In this document: positions 56,916 through 64,000 of the stretch, piece after piece | Position numbering within the stretch: the first letter of the stretch is position 1 | Layout: every line of letters starts with the position of its first letter | Assembly (NCBI GenBank): GCA_900155495.1 | Contig: FTLJ01000116.1 | Coordinates: 1 to 64,000 of the forward strand | Reading direction: 5' to 3' | DNA: 64,000 nt | Source: Porogramme epimiltina | Lineage: Eukaryota > Basidiomycota > Agaricomycetes > Polyporales > Polyporaceae | Position numbers and translations under genes: made by a program | Notes under the pieces: generated by a model | Told to the model about the DNA's origin: nothing | The model's database searches: none | Seen by the model: the letters and a program-made list of their open reading frames with translations, nothing else

Positions 56916-59900
56916 TCACTTAAAGACGAAGTCGCCCTTCAAAACTTTCTTCGCCGGGGCGTCTACCTGCTTCTTGTCGGAGTCGGCAGCGAACGGCGTG
57001 ACGTTGAGGGTGCCAGCAGCGTTGTCGCGGGTGTATAGGGAGAGCCCCTGCTTGGCGGCGAGGTCGAGGATGTTACGTTCAACCGTCTCTTCTGCATAAT
57101 AGCAGTAGACTAGAAAGAAGTTGAGAAAGAAGTTGAGAAAGAAGATCGCATGGATAATCCGATCGACGCGAACCTTCAGTAGGACGGGTCTGACCCATAC
57201 GATCTATGCGTGCGATTGCTGGGATCGAATGGTGAGTCACCGCATAGTGTAGGCAACAGGTGGTCTTACCTTGAACCTCGAAGGCGTGATGAACGACGCT
57301 TTCGACCATAAATACTCTTGAGGCGCAAGTGACATTTAATCCGGCATTCTCACGTTCACTGGTAAATGCGTGCTGTGAGACTCAAAGTAAGAGGTGGTCG
57401 GGGGGAAACTTACCCATGCAGGAGGAGTACGCTGATTGTGGGATCAGTCCGGAACTTCTTAGCCGCGTTCTGTTTCCCGTGGTTCTGGTCGATCCGCAAG
57501 CAAGTGATTCCTGTGCCAACCACGTCAGTCGTCAAGTGTAGCGTGCGGCGCGAGCTATATATTGCCCACCATTCGCCTTGAGTGCGTGTTGGATAACTGC
57601 ACGTTGGATTCAGTGCCAGCTCTCATGTATGCGGGCGAACTCAATAAGGAAGGACGTACTCAGCAGCGAATCTGCCCATGCCGAGAACACGATACTCTTC
57701 GCGCCCGGGTCGGTGATGTTCAGATACAACAGATGCTTTACAAGCGTCTCGATCTTGCTCCCGTAGCTGCCTAAGAGGTCTATCGCTTGGATGTCCTGCA
57801 GCGTCTGTGCGTCAATGTAACTGTACTGTATCTCTCGTCGCGAACGTGGCATGATTTCGTTGCCCTCCAGGATCTTCGGTGGCGGCTGCGCGTGCTGCTC
57901 TCCGGGCTTGTTGTTATCGATGGAGAACCGTTGAAGCTGGGAGGCGTTGATAGGGACACGACAAACGGGACAGGACTTCCCCTCTGAACGTGAGACCCAC
58001 GCTTTCATGCAATCCTACGTCGTGTGTGAGCGATGTATATTTGGGGAAATGTATGTGAAACGGTTGACATACCTCGCAGTAGACATGAGCACTGAGGATA
58101 AGCGCGTGAGTACATGTACAAACTTGACCCCGCAAGAGTTATGAGGCGCACCATTGAGTGATGTAACCGCGTATAAAGTCACACTTGCACAGAATACACG
58201 TCTTGTCGTCTTCGTCCATGGTACCTTCTTCATGCGACTTGCTGAGATTGTCCATGTACCGCTGGCGCGCGCGAGCGGTGTTGATCTTTCTCTCTAGGCT
58301 TGCGAGGAGGTTTTTGTTCGCTTCGATGCCATCGGCTAGGGTGCCACCCCATTCGGCTTCTGCAACGGTGTCGGAGATCTCTTGAAGTTGTCGGAAATAC
58401 CTGCGTCAAAGCTACTCGTAAGGGGGATGCGGTGATGGCAACCTCAATGATGAACATACGCGATACGCTCGTTGAATGCCTTGCGCAAGTGTCCAAGATC
58501 ACTATGTAAGCGGTCGATCAACTTACCTAACGAGGACTATTCAGCACGGCGTTGATGAGAGAAAACTATAAGCTCGCTGACCTTGCTCGAGGATAAGCGA
58601 TCTCAGCTTCGCCACGGCATCCTGGGCGATCTCCTTCTCAGGATCTGCGCCCTTCTTGCACCTCAGCACTACGTTGTTCAAGTCCACCATGATGCTCTTG
58701 ACCGCCCGTTCCGGGTTGTACTCTTCCAGCAGCGCCTTCCTCTCATTGTTCAGGTCCTTCAACAGCAACTCGTGTTCCGGTAGGACTTCGCCCTCGTCAA
58801 GTTTCTGAAGCTCTTCCTGCTCGAGCGTCTCAAACGATGTCGCGAGGATCTGTGCCTTGCGCGCCGCCTTCGTCTTGCGCGCCTTCACTTCGCGCTCGTC
58901 ATGCGCCGCAAGCAGCGTCCGTTCCGCGGTGAGTGTCTCGCGGCGGTCTGCGAGGAGCGCGGCGTAGGCCTGTAGGTACGCCTCGGCCTCGCCTTGTGTT
59001 TCGAGGGAGCGGTTGTACTCCTGCCCATCTGCGCCATCGTTGTCCGTGCCTACGAGAGGTTGGGTGAGCAGCACGATCAACTTCTCGCGCCACTGCCAGA
59101 GAAGCGTGGACTGTGCGTTGAGGAGGCCTCCGATCAGCTCGTTCGCCTCCTCCATCTATGCATGGAGGTATGTATTATCAGTCGCAGCGCTATGTAGTGG
59201 AAACACGACACGTACAAGAGCTGCAGACCTGATGCCACCTTTTCCGAGATAAGGCTCTTTCACGAAAAGGTCCTTCTCCTTCAGCTGCTTCACTACGGGG
59301 TCGTGGGCGAGATAAATCATGGCCTTCTCGGCAGCTTCTTCTGTGCCTACATATCCAGAGTCAGCGGCGCGGCCACTTAGACGCAAACAACGTTCTCACT
59401 CTTCAGCAAGACTCGGCGCAGCTCCTCGGCAGATGCATACGCTGCGTTCTCCTCGGCCTCGTACGTGGCGCCCAGGACGTGATACACGTCTCCTTGCAAG
59501 AACTTGACCTTGTGCAGCGAAATCCGCGCCTCACGTAGCCTGCTGTTGATCGCGATCAACTTCCCCTTGTAAGCCTCGCCGATTGCGTTGCGTGGCAGGT
59601 CGTCCTCGTCCGCCGCGAAGTCGATATCCGGTGACGCACTCGTTTCCTTCCTCGTCTCCTTGCCCTTGCCCTTGCCATCGTTGGCTGTCCCCGTGCTCTG
59701 CGCTCCCGTCGACCCATGCCGCCGCGCCGCGCGCACTTCCGCACGGAGTCGTTCTCCTTCCTTAGCATGTGCCTTGGCCGTCTCCAGGACGTCTGCAATG
59801 AGCTTATCGCCTTCTTTCTCGGCAGCTAGAAGGACGTCTATGGCCTCGCGGTAACGATTCCTGTTCTTGTCGTCCTGCTGGACGAGCTGAGCCTGCAGTG

Positions 59901-62722
59901 TCATGTTCTCAACCTATGAAGCTTCGCGTCAGGACGAGGGTACATGTAGAGCAATGTCAGAGACCAACTTTCTCGTTCCGGTCTTCCATGTAGCTCCTCC
60001 AGTTCTGCTCGCGCATCGCCTAAGAGAATATTAGTGACGGAGGGTCTGCCTATGGGAGAAAAGCGCACCTCGAGAACCTCGGACATGCTCTTGAGGACAC
60101 CGGGCTGATGGAGTTTATCGTGTCCCTTAGCCAGTAGCTGTCCGATCTGTGGATGGGTGCACAGTTCGCGAAGCCGCCGAAGCCAGTGACGCAGCTTCGC
60201 GACATCAGCTTCCCAGTTCTCCGTAGCTGCAACCCCTCGGACATCCAGTCCCAAGTCAAGGAGTGCGCTCTCGAGTGTCTGGTCATAAACCTGCAAAGAC
60301 GTCAGAAGCAGTACGCGGTAGTCGAAGAGGGCACTTACGTGGCGCTGTACACGGCCCAGCTCGACAGGTACGAGGAATCGCGTCTGCGGCGGTATAGTCA
60401 ACTCGTCCTTGACCGTCTCCTTCATGGTTCTGTTGAGGGTGCGAGTAAGTTTCGTGCCACGAGCAACTATAGCCTTCGGCTTACCTGACTGTGTAACGGC
60501 GGAATAGCTCGGTGAACTCGCGTACATAGCCCGGAAGTTGGAGGCGAGTCCATGCTCGGGGAACATCTACTACAGCGTTCACCCGAAGGAACCTGAGCGT
60601 AATGTGAGATCATTCGTCTTTCCTCGAAGGCAGACGGCACCTACTTAAGCACGTGGATGAGGTCGGAAACCTGATGGCGTGCTGGAGTACCAGACACCGC
60701 GAATGAGGACAGTCGCGGTATGAGCGAGACCATCTCCCTGTGACAAACTGCTGTCAAAAAAGAGCAACAAATACAAAGAGTGAAAACGCCTCACTCTGTC
60801 TTCCCTCCTCCTACCATCTGCACCTCGTCCATAATGACGCGGTACCATTGGCACATGACGAGCGGACTACGCGGTCGGTTCGCCGTGCTGTACTGCACGA
60901 ATGCGCGGCGCGGTCGCGTTGGCGGTGGTCGCGCGACCCCAAGGTCGTGTTGCAACGTCGTGTATGTCGTGATGCACACGTCGAAGCTATTGACGTATGC
61001 GCACCAGTCAACAATCTCGTCGTCGTCTTCGTCTATGTCCATCGCATCGACGTCTGTCGCCTTCGCGCGACGCTTTCCTTTCGCAGCTTTCGCCTTCTTC
61101 GCCTGTGCGACGGCCTCACGCTTGTGCTTTTCGATGAGGACGTCGCGTTCCGATATTGGGACGGGGACCTTCTGCCATCCCTCATATATGAGGACCTTGA
61201 GATGAGGCGCGTGTGCGGCCAGCTCGTCAGCCCACTGGGGCGCGAGAGACGGAGGAGTGACGATAAGAGTGGCCTAAAGGATGGTCAAAGGAACTTGAGC
61301 GACGTCGCATACAGGAGAGCTACCAGAGCAAACCTTAATCTCTTTGATGTTGAGCTTAGTCTCGGCATCCCAATGCTTGTTCTCAGGAGATCGATCGATT
61401 GCAGGGTTCATGATGATCGTCGAGATGCATTCTAGCGTCTTGCCCAAGCCCGGTTCTTCTGCGACAATCCCTCCTAGCGCTTCCTCGTTGAGCTCATCCT
61501 CGTCGGTTGGGCGGGTGGAGGAGATAAGTCCGCGGAGGCGGTTAACGAACCACGTCTTCTCTGGGGATATGCGAACCTGCTCCCAGAAAAGGGGCAAGGG
61601 CCGCTGGTCTTCGTCGATGTCGGTTTGAGCGACTACATCTCCGGAAGATGTGATAGCCTTGCCTTCTCGAGTGAGCATCCACCCGACGCTACGGCGCTGG
61701 AAAGGGAGGAGGGTGGGACGGAGGGATTCCGGCTGTAAGGTATCATAGGCTTTGGGAGACGGAAGAGCTGGTGCTGGTCGTAGGATGGAGAAAAGGAAGG
61801 GGATGTCGGTCTGCCCGTGGTACGATGCGGGAAGTGAGGACTGAGGGGGGAAGAGATGTATGGTGAGACGTCGTTGTGCTTCTTGTACCTCCAATGCTCG
61901 CGCGGCCCCGGCTTTCGTGCTTGAATCAACTGGTGCGAATATGTTAGGACAGACGAAAGAGCAATCAACCTGCAGCCGCAGAGTAAAGGGCAACACATCC
62001 GGAGTATCAGCAGTCGTTAGGTCGAGGAAGAGATGTGCTTCAATCTGTGCTCGTCCGGCGGCCGCTAGCACTTGAAATGCTTGAAGTGGATCTTGCAGAA
62101 GGTTCGTTCCCGCAGCTCTCTGGTTGAAGTCGTAATCATCAGGGACGAAGGGGGAGCGCCCAGCGGGGAAAGCAAGTAGGAAGGATCCATCCCCGGCATT
62201 CACCCAAACTTGCGCAGAGTTTGAATTGTGTATCCGGATCGGCACGACACCTAGATCTACTATGGTGTGGTTCGGTGCATCCAACATCAGGAGCTCAAGC
62301 ACCGCTGCTTCGTCCTCTAGCCACCCTAGGTCCTTAAGCCTCTCTTCATCTACGCATTGGCGGGGATCGTTCGAGGTAGTCGTAAAACGGAGTCGGAACA
62401 CTCGCCGGTATGCGTGGAAAAGCCGCTCATCTTCAGAGCCCGAGATTGATACGGCATCGTCCAAGGAGACTTTGACCTTCTTTCGGGCTCCGCCGTCAGA
62501 CTCAGGGTCGCGAGGACGCTTCTTGATATCCCCCTTGGACCCTGCTGTGACTTGGCTTGTGCTTTTGCCCTTTGACACAACACCATCGGTCTGTGCGCGC
62601 TCCCGAAGGAGCTGCAAAAGCTTTGCGACGTGCAGACGGGGCTGGGTTGCGAGGTCGTTGTTAGGATAAATGACGGGCTTGAGGCGGAGACATTCAAGAT
62701 GATCGCTTTCTTCGGAGAACAT
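56916..62722 (-). CDS. SNF2-family helicase with RING finger, SHPRH/IRC20-type ubiquitin ligase
   Basis: About 20 exons from ATG 62722 (MFSEESDHLECLRLKP) to TGA at 56918, roughly 1,600 aa. The large first exon ends at about 61334, and the second starts at 61273. SNF2 motifs in order: Walker A EEPGLGKT (about 61440), TLIVTPPSLAPQW (motif Ia), VIMDEVQMV (DExQ box, about 60820), SFAVSGTPARHQVSDLIHVL (motif III). A long charged and helical insert follows (59.9-58.4 kb, including AYFRQLQEISDTVAEAEW). Then a complete C3HC4 RING: CILC, CAHVYCEDC, CPVC (58.24-57.96 kb, split by two introns). The second helicase lobe ends with SIVFSAWADSLL, GLNVTCASRVFMVE, AIARIDRMGQTRPTEVY and YYAEETVERNILDL. This RING-inside-SNF2 layout defines SHPRH and yeast Irc20, nuclear ubiquitin ligases tied to DNA-damage tolerance and recombination. 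No break seen. Confidence 0.9.
57112..57144. repeat. 12-bp tandem repeat inside an intron
   Basis: AGAAAGAAGTTG is repeated twice and followed by a partial third copy. It lies in an intron of the SNF2-RING gene near its 3' end, so it does not change the protein. Confidence 0.8.
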
Positions 62723-63090
62723 AGGATTGGGATTGGGAGCAGAGACTCGGGACAGTCCCTCTTGTGGGGGGAAGATGGTGGTCAGAGGTCAAAACCCAGA
62801 GGCGCCCCGTCGTCGCGCTCGTAATGACGCGTTATAGTCACATGATCGAGTCATGCCTGCGGGGCCGCCGCGATTGACTCTTTTGGATATCCGTCGGGCA
62901 GCCGTCGGGCGTCGGGCGATAGGCAGAATAGTCTCGGTATAGTACATCGAACGCGGGGACATCGGGTTCGGGTTCAGACGGTGCGATCTGACTCCAAATA
63001 ACGTGAGTAGAGCATACAGTACAGTGCTGACTTCTCTGGCTTATTAGTATGCGGCGCGACTTCCATCACCTCCGTTGTAGACCAGCATAT
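62723..63090. other. Short intergenic region between prefoldin 3 and SNF2-RING genes
   Basis: About 370 bp hold both the 3' end signals of the prefoldin gene and the promoter of the helicase gene, which are arranged head-to-tail. No clear TATA box was seen. CGTCGGGCGTCGGGC-type short repeats occur near 62895-62915. Confidence 0.5.
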
Positions 63091-63961
63091 CTACCCTGCC
63101 TTCGTCTCCTCCTTGCTTTCACTTGCCTCCTTCTCCCTCAGCTCCCTTCTCCGCTTAACGTCCCAGTTGTAAACACGCGCTGTGTTGACCTCCATAACCG
63201 TTATTTGTTCCCTAAGGAATTCGAGATCCTCGACGACAGTCTCCAAAGTCTTTTGTGCTGCGTCCTGTTTCGAACGAAGTAATGAGATGGCGGCGGGGAG
63301 TTTGTATGCGAGCATAACGTTCGCCTATAAACAAAAGCAAAGACTCAGCGACCGACGAAGCCGTCTGAGCAGAACGAGAACGCACTCCCAACCAAAGATA
63401 AACAGTGTCGGTATCCTCCAGCTGTGCCTCCGCGTAGAGCGTATCATTCAGCTCATATGTGGTGGTGAGAGGCTTCCCTGTGTCTTCCTCCAAGTCATCG
63501 TCGTCCAGATCGGCCTCGTCCTGTCCGGCGTCCTTGCCCTCCTACGGCAGCGAACATTGGTCCATGAAAACCGTGGAAAGAAGAAATATTGAGCTCACTC
63601 GTCGTTCTTGAAGGAACTCGACCATGGACAAGGTTTTCTTGATATCTGGGATTTTGTCTTCCAGGGACCTCCGTCTCTGCGCCAGGTTTTGGTCCATGTA
63701 ACGATACTTTCTGTACGCATAGCGCGACGTCAGGTTTGAGGAATGGTTCGTCGGGCGGACAACGTACGCCAATGCCGCTTGGAAATCCTTCAAGGCCGCC
63801 TCCGGGCTCATTTCTGTCCCCAGGAATTCTGCGACATCTGCCTAGAGAGACGTCCATCAATATCAGCCACCTTCAGATGAAAGCAGAATACGGACGATAA
63901 ATGGGGCCCTTGGGATGCCCCTAGGGTTGCGCTCCTGCTTGTCCAACGTTGTAGAAGACAT
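63091..63961 (-). CDS. PAC10: Prefoldin subunit 3 (VBP1/PAC10 homologue)
   Basis: Five exons (63961-63896, 63841-63768, 63710-63599, 63541-63386, 63324-63091) join in frame to 213 aa, a normal length for prefoldin alpha-type subunit 3. Start MSSTTLDKQERNPRGIPRAP. The protein has the expected two coiled-coil arms: YRYMDQNLAQRRRSLEDKIP and IKKTLSMVEFLQERR at the N-terminal side, and AAISLLRSKQDAAQKTLETV and VEDLEFLREQITVMEVNTAR at the C-terminal side. Between them are the central beta strands (TTYELNDTLYAEAQLEDTDT, VYLWLGANVMLAYKL). It is one of six subunits of the cytosolic prefoldin chaperone, which passes nascent actin and tubulin to the CCT chaperonin. All splice sites are GT-AG. The gene symbol follows the yeast orthologue. 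Confidence 0.92.
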
Positions 63962-64000
63962 TCCTTCGTGCGAGTGATGGCGGCCGACGGTCGCAGAGGG

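Overview
The window is eukaryotic and reads as the genome of a filamentous basidiomycete, most likely an Agaricomycete of the polypore or mushroom type. Nearly every gene is cut by 45-100 bp introns with GTRNGT...YAG borders. The gene families are typical of that group: DUF6533 multi-pass membrane proteins, F-box proteins starting MHxAL, single-pass membrane proteins with a PPPY tail, a fungal P450 and a fungal SHPRH/IRC20-type helicase-ligase. I saw no rRNA, convincing tRNA, CRISPR array or complete transposon. Exon borders were worked out by eye from splice signals and from comparing paralogues, so they are predictions.

Layout. (1) 1.6-8.8 kb: an F-box cluster on the minus strand, with two apparently intact paralogues (1655-3329, 7062-8814), one truncated relic (3655-4200) and an unrecognised decayed multi-exon gene (about 4600-6843). 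(2) 8.8-12.6 kb: no gene recognised; 10.2-12.6 kb is very GC-rich. (3) 12.6-14.9 kb: a three-exon type I membrane protein. (4) 16.8-42.3 kb: the main feature, a same-strand array of seven DUF6533 genes. They fall into three subgroups (1+3, 2+4, 5+6+7), and their spacers are also duplicated. A second PPPY-tailed membrane protein (30.46-32.13 kb) sits between copies 4 and 5. (5) 44.2-46.0 kb: an unrecognised multi-exon gene with one apparent frameshift. (6) 46.5-53.1 kb: two direct repeats of about 1.3 kb, each carrying an FMP46/DUF1687 thioredoxin-fold gene, on either side of a cytochrome P450, the only plus-strand gene recognised. (7) 53.8-56.0 kb: a small hypothetical protein and an aminoglycoside-phosphotransferase-like kinase. 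(8) 56.9-64.0 kb: conserved core genes, a SNF2-RING ligase (SHPRH/IRC20 type) and prefoldin subunit 3.

Interpretation. The right end (from about 56.9 kb) looks like stable housekeeping territory. Much of the rest is a fast-evolving, duplication-driven accessory region. Two DUF6533 repeat units (33.3-37.0 and 37.06-40.5 kb) each carry a decayed FMP46 fragment, while two intact FMP46 genes lie 5-12 kb away. This suggests that DUF6533 and FMP46 genes were once neighbours and were copied together. The most unusual candidate system is this seven-gene membrane-protein array, with a conserved acidic tail motif and a conserved spacer element built around TGACGTCA.
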